Source: Stenotrophomonas maltophilia
GTDB lineage: Bacteria; Pseudomonadota; Gammaproteobacteria; Xanthomonadales; Xanthomonadaceae
DNA length: 43,195 bases
NCBI RefSeq assembly: GCF_004684085.1
Contig: NZ_SRHZ01000049.1
Span: 1-43,195, forward strand
Direction of reading: 5' to 3'
Shown: piece by piece, positions 6,930 to 15,278 of the stretch
Layout of the letters: each line of letters opens with the position of its first letter
Numbering within the stretch: position 1 is the stretch's first letter
The notes under the pieces: generated by a model
Database searches by the model: none
What the model saw: only the letters and a program-made list of their open reading frames with translations
What the model was told of the DNA's origin: nothing
Position numbers and translations under genes: made by a program

Positions 6930-9900
6930 ATGCGCGCCATGCGTGGCCGCCCCTTCCCGTTCCTGCGTCGCCTGCCGACGCTGCTGACGTGCCTGCTGCT
7001 GTTGACCGCCCTGCCCGCCTTTGCCGTGCAGCGCCCTCCGGTGAGCGGCGGACTGCCCGATTACGAGCACACCGCCTGGCGGGTCGGCCAGGGCGCACCC
7101 GGCGATATCTGGGACATCACCCAGGACCGCGACGGCCTGCTGTGGCTGGCCACCGGCTCGGGCCTGTACCGCTTCGATGGCCGGCGTTTCGAACGGCAGG
7201 CGGCACCCGTCGGCAGCCAGTTCCCGTCCACCAACATGGTCACGCTGGCGCAGGGCCGCGATGGCGCCCTGTGGATCGGCTACTTCCAGGCCGGCATCAG
7301 CCGGTTCGCGCAGGGGCGGCTGCACAGCTACGGCCGCGAGCACGGAGTGCCGGTCGGCGTGGTCCCGCACTTCAGCCAGGATCGCGAGGGCCAGCTGTGG
7401 GCGGCGATCAACGGTGGGCTGCGCCGCTTTGATGGACAGCGCTGGCAAGCACTGCCTGCCCAGGCCGGCCTGCCCGAGCGGCGTGTGCAGTGGGTGCTGC
7501 ATGACAGCGGGGGCAGGTTCTGGGTACTGGCCGACCTGAAGATCTGGATGCGTGCTGCCGGCCAGGCCGCGTTCGAAGACACCGGCATCGCGGTCTCGCA
7601 GATGGCAACGCTGGCCGAAAGCCCACAGGGTGAAGTGTGGCTGGCCGACCGGGTGCGCGGCACCTCGCCGCTGGCCAACGCGCAGGGTCTGTTGGCGGCC
7701 AGCGAACGCGAAGCGCGGCGTCTTCCGGAACTGGTTGCCGCGCGTCTGCAGTTCACTGCCGATGGCGCGCTGTGGGCCACGATGAGCCCGCACGGCGGCG
7801 TCGCCCGCATCACCTTCGACGGCACCCGGGCCGTGCGCATGGAACGCTTCGATTCCCCGCACGGGCTGACCGCCACCTCGGCGGTGCCGATCATCGTCGA
7901 TCGCGAAGGCAATCTCTGGGTCGGCACCAATCTCGGCCTCAACCGCTTCCGCGCACGCAGCGTGCACACCCTGGCGGTGGGCCCGAGTGATCCCTATCGC
8001 TCGCTGGTGCGGGCCGGCGATGGCCGCGTGTATGGCTATGGCGAGGATCTAAAGCCCTTCGATCTGCGGCGCACTCTGCTGGATGGCAGCGCCACGCAGC
8101 TGCAGGCCAGCGCACGCCAGGCGCCCACGCCGATCTGGCAGTTCGACTGGGTCAATCTTGCGCGCACGGTCGCCGGCCACACCACGTTGATCCCGCTGCC
8201 GGCTCCGTTCACCGGGCAACCGATGCATGCGCTGCTGTTCCCCGACGACGAACAGGCCTGGGTGTGTACGGGTGAACGCGGCGTCCTGCACTACCTTCAT
8301 GGCCAATGGCAGCGCGAAGTCCGCCTGCCCGAGCAGGCCTGTTCATCGCTGGCGCTGGATACCCATGGCCAGTTGCTGCTCGGCTATGCCGACGGCCGCC
8401 TGCGCCGGATGAGTGCAGGCCGCATCGAGAGCTTCGATGCCGCTCAGGGTCTGTCCGTCGGACCGGTCACGGCGATACTGCATCATCAGGACCTGTTGCT
8501 GGTTGCCGGTGAAGCCGGTCTGGCTGCGCGCGTTGGCAATGGTCGTTTCGTTCCGGTGCGTACCGACATGGCCGGCGTACTGGAAGGCATCACCGGCATG
8601 GTCGCCGATCCCAACGGACACCTCTGGTTCAATGGCAGCCGTGGCCTGGTGCGGATGGAAAGCGGGCTGTTGCGTCGGGCCCTGCGCAGCGGACTGCCGG
8701 TCACGCCACGCCTGTTCGACGCGATCGACGGCATGCCTGGCATTGCCCTGCAGAGTGGACCGATCGCAACCGCGACGCTGGCCGACGACGGCCTGCTATG
8801 GCTGGCCACCAACCAGGGCCTGGCCTGGCTGGACACCACCCATTCGCACGTCAATACGATGGCCCCCAGCGTGCGCATCGGCGAGGTGCTGTATGGCAGC
8901 AAGCACGAGCCGCTGCGCGATGGCCTGCGCCTCCCGGCCGGCACCAGCCAGCTGCAGATCGACTACGTGGCGTTGTCGCTGGCGCGGCCGGAGCGCAACC
9001 GCTACCGCTATCGCCTGTCCGGCGTCGACGACGGCTGGCAGGATGCTGGCAGCAGCACCCGCGCGTACTACACCAACCTCGCACCGGGCAATTACCGGTT
9101 CGAGGTGGAAGCGGCCAACGAAGACGGTATCTGGAGCACCTCCCCGGCCAGCCGCAGCTTCCGCATCGCTCCCACCTTCATGCAGACCGTGTGGTTCAAG
9201 CTGCTGTGCGCCGCCGCGATACTCGCGCTGCTGATGATGGCGGTGCGCATCCGCAGCGGGCAGCTGGCTGCGCTGTTCCGCGCACGCCTGCAGGAACGCA
9301 ATGGCGAACGCGAACGCATCGCGCGCGACCTGCACGACACCCTGCTGCAGGGCAGCCAGGGCCTGATCCTGCGCCTGCACGCGATCAGCCAGTCCGCACA
9401 GACGCCGGAGCCGGTGCGCAACCAGCTGGAGTCGGCGATGCAGCTGGCCGAACGCAACCTTGCCGAGGGCCGCGAGCGGGTCAATGCCCTGCGTGAGGGA
9501 CCATTCGCTGGCCGCGACCTCGCTTCGGCACTGGCCGATGTGCACGCCGAGTACGCCGGGCACGGCACCAATCCGCTGCGCCTGACCGTGGAAGGTGCAA
9601 CGCCCCGGCTGCAGGCCGACGCGGCCGAAGAAGTGTTCCTGATAGGGCGTGAGGCGATCCGCAATGCGTTGCGTCATGCCAATGCCAGCGCCATTGAGGT
9701 GGAGCTGTCGTACGGCACGCGTTGCTTCCTGCTGCACGTGCGCGACGATGGCGTCGGCATCGCCGACGAGAATGCCGGCAACGGCCATTGGGGCCTGCAG
9801 GGAATGCGTGAGCGCGCGCAGCGCCTCGGTGCGGAACTGCAGCTGTGGACCCGCGCCGGGCTGGGTACCGAAGTCGCGCTGGCGGTTCCCGCCCGGCGCC

Positions 9901-9959
9901 TGTATCACCGCCGCCCATCGCGTTGGCGCTGGCCCTGGAGTAAAGCAAACCATGACTGA
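6930..9959 (+). CDS. Sensor histidine kinase with Reg_prop propeller and Y_Y_Y domain
   Basis: A 1009-aa membrane sensor. After a signal sequence (FLRRLPTLLTCLLLLTALPA) comes a long periplasmic region of two-component propeller repeats, such as GDIWDITQDRDGLLWLATGS, REGQLWAAINGGLRRF and REGNLWVGTNLGLNRF, to about residue 640. Next come a Y_Y_Y domain (RYRYRLSGVDDGW...YTNLAPGNYRF) and one transmembrane helix near residue 755 (LLCAAAILALLMMAVRI). The cytosolic part is a HisKA_3 domain with the phospho-acceptor His near 802 in ARDLHDTLLQG and an HATPase with the N-box in GREAIRNALRHA and glycine boxes DDGVGI and GHWGLQGM. It belongs to the NarX/DesK-type kinases. Overlap of 8 nt with the response-regulator gene indicates a cognate pair. 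The start is ATG 6930; ATG 6939 is also possible. The ligand is unknown. Confidence 0.93.
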   Translation: MRAMRGRPFPFLRRLPTLLTCLLLLTALPAFAVQRPPVSGGLPDYEHTAWRVGQGAPGDIWDITQDRDGLLWLATGSGLYRFDGRRFERQAAPVGSQFPSTNMVTLAQGRDGALWIGYFQAGISRFAQGRLHSYGREHGVPVGVVPHFSQDREGQLWAAINGGLRRFDGQRWQALPAQAGLPERRVQWVLHDSGGRFWVLADLKIWMRAAGQAAFEDTGIAVSQMATLAESPQGEVWLADRVRGTSPLANAQGLLAASEREARRLPELVAARLQFTADGALWATMSPHGGVARITFDGTRAVRMERFDSPHGLTATSAVPIIVDREGNLWVGTNLGLNRFRARSVHTLAVGPSDPYRSLVRAGDGRVYGYGEDLKPFDLRRTLLDGSATQLQASARQAPTPIWQFDWVNLARTVAGHTTLIPLPAPFTGQPMHALLFPDDEQAWVCTGERGVLHYLHGQWQREVRLPEQACSSLALDTHGQLLLGYADGRLRRMSAGRIESFDAAQGLSVGPVTAILHHQDLLLVAGEAGLAARVGNGRFVPVRTDMAGVLEGITGMVADPNGHLWFNGSRGLVRMESGLLRRALRSGLPVTPRLFDAIDGMPGIALQSGPIATATLADDGLLWLATNQGLAWLDTTHSHVNTMAPSVRIGEVLYGSKHEPLRDGLRLPAGTSQLQIDYVALSLARPERNRYRYRLSGVDDGWQDAGSSTRAYYTNLAPGNYRFEVEAANEDGIWSTSPASRSFRIAPTFMQTVWFKLLCAAAILALLMMAVRIRSGQLAALFRARLQERNGERERIARDLHDTLLQGSQGLILRLHAISQSAQTPEPVRNQLESAMQLAERNLAEGRERVNALREGPFAGRDLASALADVHAEYAGHGTNPLRLTVEGATPRLQADAAEEVFLIGREAIRNALRHANASAIEVELSYGTRCFLLHVRDDGVGIADENAGNGHWGLQGMRERAQRLGAELQLWTRAGLGTEVALAVPARRLYHRRPSRWRWPWSKANHD

Positions 9960-10605
9960 GTCCCCTGCCCCGATCGGCGTGCTGGTGGTCGACGACCACC
10001 CCCTGCTGCGTGACGGTCTGGCGGCGCTGCTGGGCGCCCATTCCGACCTGCGTCTGCTCGGCGAGGCCGCCGATGGCGAAGAGGCCATCGCGCGCTACCA
10101 GCAGCTGCAACCTGACGTGGTACTGATGGACCTGCAGATGCCGCGCCTGGATGGTGTGGAAGCCATCGTGCGGATCCGCGCGATGGACCCGCGCGCACGC
10201 ATCATCGTGCTGACCACCTACCGCGGCGACGTACGTGCGGTGCGGGCGCTGCAGGCCGGCGCCAGCGCCTATCTGCTCAAAGACATGCTGCGCCACGAGC
10301 TGGTCGACACGATCCGCATGGTCGCCGGTGGCCGCCGCGCACCGATTCCCCCGGCGGTGGCGGCCAGCATCGCGGCACATGTGGTGGAAGACCGGTTGTC
10401 GCCGCGCGAGACCGAGGTACTGCGGCACGTGGCCGGCGGCCTGTCGAACAAGCGCATCGGCGAGCGCATGCAGATTTCCGAGCAGACGGTGAAGGCGCAC
10501 ATGAAGAGCCTGATGGACAAGCTCGGCGTGGGTGATCGCACGCATGCGGTGACCCAGGCGCTGAGGCGCGGCATCATCAGCCTGGACGACAGCGGTCACG
10601 ATTAG
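9952..10605 (+). CDS. NarL/FixJ-family response regulator
   Basis: A 217-aa protein with an N-terminal receiver domain and a C-terminal LuxR-type helix-turn-helix. In the receiver, the acidic pair is at VVDDHP, the phospho-acceptor is Asp60 in VVLMDLQMPRLDG, Thr is in VLTTYRGD, and Lys is in AYLLKDM. The DNA-binding part has LSPRETEVLRHVAGGLSNK and ISEQTVKAHMKSLMDKLGV. It overlaps the upstream kinase gene by 8 nt and is its evident partner. All receiver residues needed for phosphorylation are present. Likely targets include the divergent promoter at 6834-6929. Confidence 0.95.
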   Translation: MTESPAPIGVLVVDDHPLLRDGLAALLGAHSDLRLLGEAADGEEAIARYQQLQPDVVLMDLQMPRLDGVEAIVRIRAMDPRARIIVLTTYRGDVRAVRALQAGASAYLLKDMLRHELVDTIRMVAGGRRAPIPPAVAASIAAHVVEDRLSPRETEVLRHVAGGLSNKRIGERMQISEQTVKAHMKSLMDKLGVGDRTHAVTQALRRGIISLDDSGHD

Positions 10606-10637
10606 GGGATGTTCGGCAGGCTGCGCCCTGCACCCGC

Positions 10638-10663
10638 GGTAGTGCCGGCCGATGGCCGGCAAC
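10638..10663 (+). repeat. REP palindrome (GTAG head, TGCCGGCC/GGCCGGCA stem)
   Basis: A GGTAG head followed by an inverted repeat TGCCGGCC-GAT-GGCCGGCA. It shows the SMAG-type REP structure of Stenotrophomonas and lies downstream of the response regulator stop. Confidence 0.8.
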
Positions 10664-10733
10664 CTCAACAGCAACAGCATGGATTCCGTCGAATGGCGGG
10701 GTGGGTCCTGCGATCTGTCGGGCATTGCTTTCT

Positions 10734-10756
10734 GTAGATCCACGCCATGCGTGGAT
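10734..10756 (+). repeat. REP palindrome (GTAG head, ATCCACGC stem)
   Basis: A GTAG head plus stem ATCCACGC/GCGTGGAT. It is the exact reverse complement of 10801-10823, with which it forms a facing pair. Confidence 0.85.
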
Positions 10757-10800
10757 GAATCTCTATCGAAATCGAATATTTCGAGAATTGAACGAAGAGC

Positions 10801-10844
10801 ATCCACGCATGGCGTGGATCTACCGTGTCGACCAAGGTCGACAC
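10801..10844 (-). repeat. Two REP palindromes in tandem
   Basis: 10801-10823 is the minus-strand ATCCACGC-stem copy ending in CTAC. It is followed directly by a second palindrome at 10825-10844 with stem GTGTCGACC/GGTCGACAC, the same stem as the REP at 38143. Confidence 0.82.
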
Positions 10845-10904
10845 CCACCAACAGCCGCCGGAATCTGTCAGAAGCGGGGCTGCAGGCCCTGCCGAACATC
10901 CCCC

Positions 10905-12095
10905 TTACTTCAAACGCAGCAGCAGGCTGCCGCCCGCACACACCACCGCAAGCCAGGCCACGCCGTGCCACCCCCACTGCGCCAGCGCCAGACTGCCCAG
11001 CGCACCGCCGGCAGCCATGCCGATGAACATGCCGGTGAACAGCAACGCATTGAGGCGGCTGCGTGCCGGCGGCACCAGGCCATAGACCAGCGTCTGGTGC
11101 GCCACCAGCGCCGACTGGAAACCGAAGTCGAACAGCAGTGCGCTCACCACCAGCAGCGGCAGCAGCGCAGCGGCCGGCAGCCAGGACTCGGTCAGCAACA
11201 GGGCGAAGCCCAGCAGTGCCACCGCGATCGCCAGCCGCGCCACTGCATGGCACCCCAGTCGATCGGCGAAACGGCCGGCGAAAGGTGCGGCCAGCGCACC
11301 GGCTGCACCGGCAATACCGAACGCCCCCGCCGCCGCACTGCCCAGGCCCAGACGTGCATGCAGCATCAGCGCCAGCGTCGACCAGAACGCACTGAAGCCC
11401 ACCGCCAGCAGCGACTGGCTGGCCACCGCACGGCGCAGCTGCGGCTGCTCGCGCCACAACGCCAGCAACGAACCCAGCAACGCCGGATAGCGCAGCGTGC
11501 TGGTCGGCGCGAAACGCGGCAGCGCACGCGCCATCACCGCGCCCATCGCCGCTACCGATACCGCGGCCAGCACGAACTGCGCGCGCCAACCCCATGCTTC
11601 AGCCACCACGCCACTGACGACGCGCGACAGCAGGATACCGAGCAGCAGGCCGGTCATCACCCGGCCGACGATCTGGCCGCGTTGTGCATCCGGTGCCAGT
11701 ACCGCGGCGGCCGGCACGATGTCCTGCGCCAGCGTGGCCATCAGCCCGACCAGCAGGCTGGCCAGCAGCAGGCCCGGCAGGTGCCCGGCCATCGCTGCGG
11801 CGCCCAGTGCCAGTGCCAGCAACGCGGACTTCAACAGGATCAGGTTGCGGCGATCGAAGCGGTCGCCCAGCGGTGCCAGCAGCAGGATGCCCAGCGCATA
11901 GCCGAGCTGGGTCAGGGTCGGTACCAGGCCGGCGGCGCGCTCACCCGCGCCGAGGTCCTGGGCGATCAGGCCCAGCATCGGTTGGCTGTAGTAGAGCGAG
12001 GCGACCGAGAAGCCGGCGCCGGCCGCCATTGCCAGCACCAGCGGGGTCGAGAGTGCGGTCGCGGGTGCGGCGACGGATAGCGAAGGGGTAGACAT
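10905..12095 (-). CDS. MFS transporter, 12-helix drug/metabolite exporter type
   Basis: A 396-aa inner-membrane protein with 12 predicted helices. Motif A appears in the loop after helix 2 as LLLAPLGDRFDRRNLILLK, and the second half repeats it as APFAGRFADRLGCHAVARL. The segment SVASLYYSQPMLGLIAQDLG near the N-terminus resembles the YnfM-like/arabinose-efflux MFS group. The start at 12095 (MSTPSLSV) faces the LysR gene at 12190, and that regulator probably controls it. The substrate is unknown. It ends convergently with the response regulator, separated by REP palindromes. Confidence 0.9.
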   Translation of the reverse strand: MSTPSLSVAAPATALSTPLVLAMAAGAGFSVASLYYSQPMLGLIAQDLGAGERAAGLVPTLTQLGYALGILLLAPLGDRFDRRNLILLKSALLALALGAAAMAGHLPGLLLASLLVGLMATLAQDIVPAAAVLAPDAQRGQIVGRVMTGLLLGILLSRVVSGVVAEAWGWRAQFVLAAVSVAAMGAVMARALPRFAPTSTLRYPALLGSLLALWREQPQLRRAVASQSLLAVGFSAFWSTLALMLHARLGLGSAAAGAFGIAGAAGALAAPFAGRFADRLGCHAVARLAIAVALLGFALLLTESWLPAAALLPLLVVSALLFDFGFQSALVAHQTLVYGLVPPARSRLNALLFTGMFIGMAAGGALGSLALAQWGWHGVAWLAVVCAGGSLLLRLK

Positions 12096-12149
12096 GGGGG
12101 GAGTCCGGTGGAGGGAGTGGGCGTATCCTGACGACATTCGCCAAACGTC

Positions 12150-12168
12150 TGTAGTAGGCTTAATTACA
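12150..12168. promoter_or_regulatory. Candidate LysR-type operator in the divergent MFS/LysR promoter
   Basis: A 19-bp imperfect dyad TGTAGTA-GGCTT-AATTACA (5 of 7 arm positions pair) in the only AT-rich patch of the 94-bp gap between the divergent genes. Its size and position match LysR-family sites. The functional role is inferred. Confidence 0.35.
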
Positions 12169-12189
12169 TATCCTTCATACGCCCAACGC

Positions 12190-13119
12190 ATGAATGACCT
12201 CACCACCGGCGCCGATCGTCTGGACCTGCTGCGCACCTTCCTGCGCATCGTCGATGCCGGCTCCCTGTCCGCTGCGGCCATGCAGCTGGGCACCACCCAG
12301 CCGACGGTCAGCCGCCGCCTTCAGGCCCTTGAGCGGCAGCTTGGTCTGCGTCTGCTGCAGCGCTCCACCCATGGCCTGCAGCTGACCGAGGATGGCCTGC
12401 GCTGCCAGCGCCATGCGCAACGTGTGGTCGACGAATGGGAGTCACTGCAGGCCGAACTGCACGGCGAGCCAGAAACGCTGCGCGGCCGCCTGCGGGTGAT
12501 GGTGCCGCATGCCTTCGGCCAGGCGCAGCTGCTGCCGACCATGCTCGCGTTCCTCGCCCAGCATCCGCAGCTGAGCCTGGAGTGGATCCTTGAAGATCGG
12601 CGTCCGGATTTCATCGCGGAAGGCATCGACTGCGCGGTCCGGGTGGGCCCGGTTGACGAACTGCGCATGGTCGCGCTGCCGCTGGCCGAAGTACCGCGCA
12701 TCGTCGTGGCGGCGCCCTCGCTGGTGGACGCCACAGCCGTCAGTACGCCGGAACAGGCGCAGTCACTGCCGTGGATCTCGCTGGTCACCTACTACCGCGA
12801 ACGACTGCTACTGCATGACGCGCAGGGGCGCGCGCATACCCTTTCGATCAGCCCGCGACTGCTCAGCGACAACCTGTTCGTGGTGCAACAGGCCGCATGT
12901 GCCGGGCTGGGAGCGGCCGTGGTCTCGGCCTGGCTGGTGGCCGACGACCTCGCACAAGGGCGGCTGGTGCAGCTGCTGCCCGACTGGCAGGCGCCGCCAC
13001 TGCCGGTACACGTGGTATTTCCCGCCGCGCGCCAGCAGCCGCCGCGGCTGCGCGCCTTCATCGATGCGATGAAAGCAGCGCTGCCTCAACTGCATGGAAT
13101 GCGGCCAGCACCGCGCTAG
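12190..13119 (+). CDS. LysR-family transcriptional regulator
   Basis: A 309-aa LysR protein. The winged helix-turn-helix spans residues about 10-70 (LLRTFLRIVDAGSLSAAA, GTTQPTVSRRLQALERQLG, LLQRSTHGLQLTEDG). A substrate-binding domain follows from about residue 100 (LRVMVPHAFGQAQLLPTM, GIDCAVRVGPV, AGLGAAVVSAWLVADDLAQG). It resembles the AaeR/DmlR-like group that often acts as a local regulator of the divergent gene, here an MFS transporter. The start at 12190 (MNDLTTG) fits the family length. It ends 7 nt before the convergent hydrolase gene. The effector is unknown. Confidence 0.92.
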   Translation: MNDLTTGADRLDLLRTFLRIVDAGSLSAAAMQLGTTQPTVSRRLQALERQLGLRLLQRSTHGLQLTEDGLRCQRHAQRVVDEWESLQAELHGEPETLRGRLRVMVPHAFGQAQLLPTMLAFLAQHPQLSLEWILEDRRPDFIAEGIDCAVRVGPVDELRMVALPLAEVPRIVVAAPSLVDATAVSTPEQAQSLPWISLVTYYRERLLLHDAQGRAHTLSISPRLLSDNLFVVQQAACAGLGAAVVSAWLVADDLAQGRLVQLLPDWQAPPLPVHVVFPAARQQPPRLRAFIDAMKAALPQLHGMRPAPR

Positions 13120-13126
13120 CGCGCGC

Positions 13127-14443
13127 TCACAGTGCCTCTGCAAGAAATGCCAGCACCGCTGGCCCTACTTCACGGTCCGCGTGTGCGTGACCTTCAGCGG
13201 TACCGCCCACTTCAATGAAGGGACCCACTTCATTGCGATAAGAGGTCGGTTGCAGGAGCGGCGTGATCAGATGCCCCGCATCCGGGTAGTAAAGAAACCG
13301 ATCGTGATCGCCTCGCCCCGCGTCCGCCAACCGACGCTGGGCAACCGCCATCATCACGCCCGAGTCGCCGAGGCGATCATCACCACCGCCCACCCACAGC
13401 GTGCGTGCGGCGATCTTCTCGATCGGCAGCATCGCCGCCTGCAGCGCCGGTGCCCATTGTGGGCCTGGACGTCCCCAATCGACGTCATCACGGTACGGCA
13501 GCCACGGCAGCGGCTTGCCCTTCCAGCTCAGTGGTGATCGATCCACGGCCCGGAAATCGGCAGGCGCGACATCCCGCGCGATGCCACGGAACGGCACCGG
13601 ACTCCCTACCCAGGAGACCGCAACCCGCAGGGCCGGCAGGTGGATCGCCGTGGCCATGGTTGCAATGCCACCCCATGAGCCGCCCAGCAACCCGACCCGC
13701 TGCGGATCCACCCCAGGTTGCCGCTGAAGCCAGTGCACCGCATCACGTACGGTCTCCAACGGAACGTCAATCAGATCCTTGGGTACGCCTGGCCCGCGAT
13801 ACCACGCAATCGACAATGCGACGTAGCCGTTGCTGGCCAGCCAGGCGGCATACATGTCGCCGCCCTCGAACCCGCCCTCTGCACCGCCCAGCGTCACCAG
13901 CGCCGGCCCTTGTGTTCCGGCTGGCCTGTCCGGCGGAAGATACAGACGGGCTTCGCGCCCATCGATCTCGACCCGCTGCACCCGAACACCAGGCAACATC
14001 AGGTGGCGTTGCAGGGTTCGCCGTGCAACGACCGAACCGGCCCGCTCCACTTCGAGTTCGAATGTCTGCGGCAGGAAACCCATGCCATCCGCGGCGCGCT
14101 GCCACTGCAACGGCAGCGCGCTGGCGCGTCCCTGCTGCGGCTGCATCGACCAGATCAGCCCACTCGCATCGATCCCCCGGTAGCTGCCCTGCTCCGATCC
14201 GCTTCGGGTGGTATCGACTTCGCCACGCAGGCCGGCACGCAGCACTGCTTCTGACTGCCAGCGCTGACCACGGCTGTCCTGCATCGACAGGCGCAGGCGC
14301 ACCGCCTCAGCAACAGCAAGGCCCTGAACCGTGATCACCGGAACGCGATCAGCATGTCCCTGCGGGTCATCAACCTCAACGCGGACATTGGCCATCGCCG
14401 GGATTGCCAGCGCGCACAGCACCCATCCCCAACCACCTCGCAT
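13127..14443 (-). CDS. Exported acyl-CoA thioesterase/BAAT-like alpha/beta hydrolase
   Basis: A 438-aa protein with a signal peptide (MRGGWGWVLCALAIPAMA). An N-terminal beta-rich domain resembles Bile_Hydr_Trans (PF04775; residues about 25-160, including VRLRLSMQDSRGQRW). The catalytic domain is of the BAAT_C/dienelactone-hydrolase type. The serine nucleophile is in GLLGGSWGGIA, the acid is probably in VGGGDDRLGDSG, and the histidine is in PDAGHLI. In bacteria such proteins have poorly known substrates; export argues against acyl-CoA. The start at 14443 has AGGA at good spacing; ATG 14449 is only one base after that element. It lies 97-103 bp downstream of the LytTR response regulator on the same strand and may be in its operon. 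Related proteins can have Cys instead of Ser; here it is Ser. Confidence 0.82.
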   Translation of the reverse strand: MRGGWGWVLCALAIPAMANVRVEVDDPQGHADRVPVITVQGLAVAEAVRLRLSMQDSRGQRWQSEAVLRAGLRGEVDTTRSGSEQGSYRGIDASGLIWSMQPQQGRASALPLQWQRAADGMGFLPQTFELEVERAGSVVARRTLQRHLMLPGVRVQRVEIDGREARLYLPPDRPAGTQGPALVTLGGAEGGFEGGDMYAAWLASNGYVALSIAWYRGPGVPKDLIDVPLETVRDAVHWLQRQPGVDPQRVGLLGGSWGGIATMATAIHLPALRVAVSWVGSPVPFRGIARDVAPADFRAVDRSPLSWKGKPLPWLPYRDDVDWGRPGPQWAPALQAAMLPIEKIAARTLWVGGGDDRLGDSGVMMAVAQRRLADAGRGDHDRFLYYPDAGHLITPLLQPTSYRNEVGPFIEVGGTAEGHAHADREVGPAVLAFLAEAL

Positions 14444-14546
14444 CCACATGTCCTGCCCTCAGCTGCAAAGTGGCGAGGGTGCCCCGATGGCTCTGCATGT
14501 ACCGCACGCATCGGCGTCGATGGCGCCAACCGTGCCGCCGCTGGCC

Positions 14547-15278
14547 TCAACCGTGTTTCAAGCGTGCTTCCAGAGCCCCCGCCAAGGCGGAGCGATAGCT
14601 GCGGCTGACCGGTACCCGCACGCCGTCGGCCAACTCAAGCAGTGCATCACCGTTGTGACGTTCGACAATGGACTGCACGCGCAACGGATTGACCAGCACC
14701 GAGCGATGCACGCGCAGCAGCCCCGCCGACGCCAGACGCTCGGCCAACCGGGCAATCGGCTCGCGCAGCAGATGCAGGCGCTGCCCGACGTGGACGCACG
14801 CGTAGTGCCCGGCCATATCGATGTAGTCGATCTGCGCCAACGGCACGTACTGCATTCCGCCCACAGCAGGCACGGGCAGAACCTGGGCGTGGCTCTCTCC
14901 TTCGTCGAGCAACCCGGCCAGGCGGCGTACACGCGTGATCGCCTCCTGCAGCCGCGGCATCGCCACCGGCTTGAGCAGGTAGTCGGCCACGCCCAGTTCA
15001 AAGGCGTGCAGTGCGTGCTGTGGCAGCGCGGTCACGAAAATGGTGTGCGCAGCCAGCGCTGGTTGCTGCGCCGGCAGCTCCCAGCCGCGGCCATCGGGCA
15101 GCACCAGATCCAGCAACAGCAGATCGAAGCGTCGCCCCAGCAGCAGCTGCCGGGCCTGATCAAGGCTGGCGGCTTCGGCATCGACCCTGACCTGCGGGAT
15201 ACGCGCCAGCAGCTCACGCAGGCGGTGACGCGCCAACGCCACGTCATCCACCAGCAACACGCTCAACGGGCGCATCAT
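14547..15278 (-). CDS. LytTR-family response regulator
   Basis: A 243-aa protein with an N-terminal receiver (acidic pair in LLVDDVALAR, phospho-acceptor Asp57 in LLLLDLVLPDG, Lys in DYLLKPVAMP) and a C-terminal LytTR DNA-binding domain (QIDYIDMAGHYACVHVG, LRVHRSVLVNPLRVQSI, VPVSRSYRSAL). Its start overlaps the stop of the kinase gene (15275-15278), so the two form a cognate LytS/LytR-type pair. Proteins of this kind bind paired direct repeats; I did not identify its site. The BAAT-like hydrolase downstream is a candidate target or operon partner. Confidence 0.93.
   Translation of the reverse strand: MMRPLSVLLVDDVALARHRLRELLARIPQVRVDAEAASLDQARQLLLGRRFDLLLLDLVLPDGRGWELPAQQPALAAHTIFVTALPQHALHAFELGVADYLLKPVAMPRLQEAITRVRRLAGLLDEGESHAQVLPVPAVGGMQYVPLAQIDYIDMAGHYACVHVGQRLHLLREPIARLAERLASAGLLRVHRSVLVNPLRVQSIVERHNGDALLELADGVRVPVSRSYRSALAGALEARLKHG

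Larger units (their letters stand above)
10606..10904. other. Gene-free interval between convergent genes, filled with REP palindromes
   Basis: These 299 bp separate the response regulator (plus) from the MFS gene (minus), both of which end here. I see no credible gene. The interval holds four palindromes at 10638-10663, 10734-10756, 10801-10823 and 10825-10844. The second and third are exact reverse complements and enclose a 44-nt AT-rich loop with its own dyad, TCGAAAT at 10766-10772 and ATTTCGA at 10778-10784. The remainder (10845-10904) shows nothing recognisable. The arrangement probably insulates or terminates the two converging transcripts. Confidence 0.7.
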
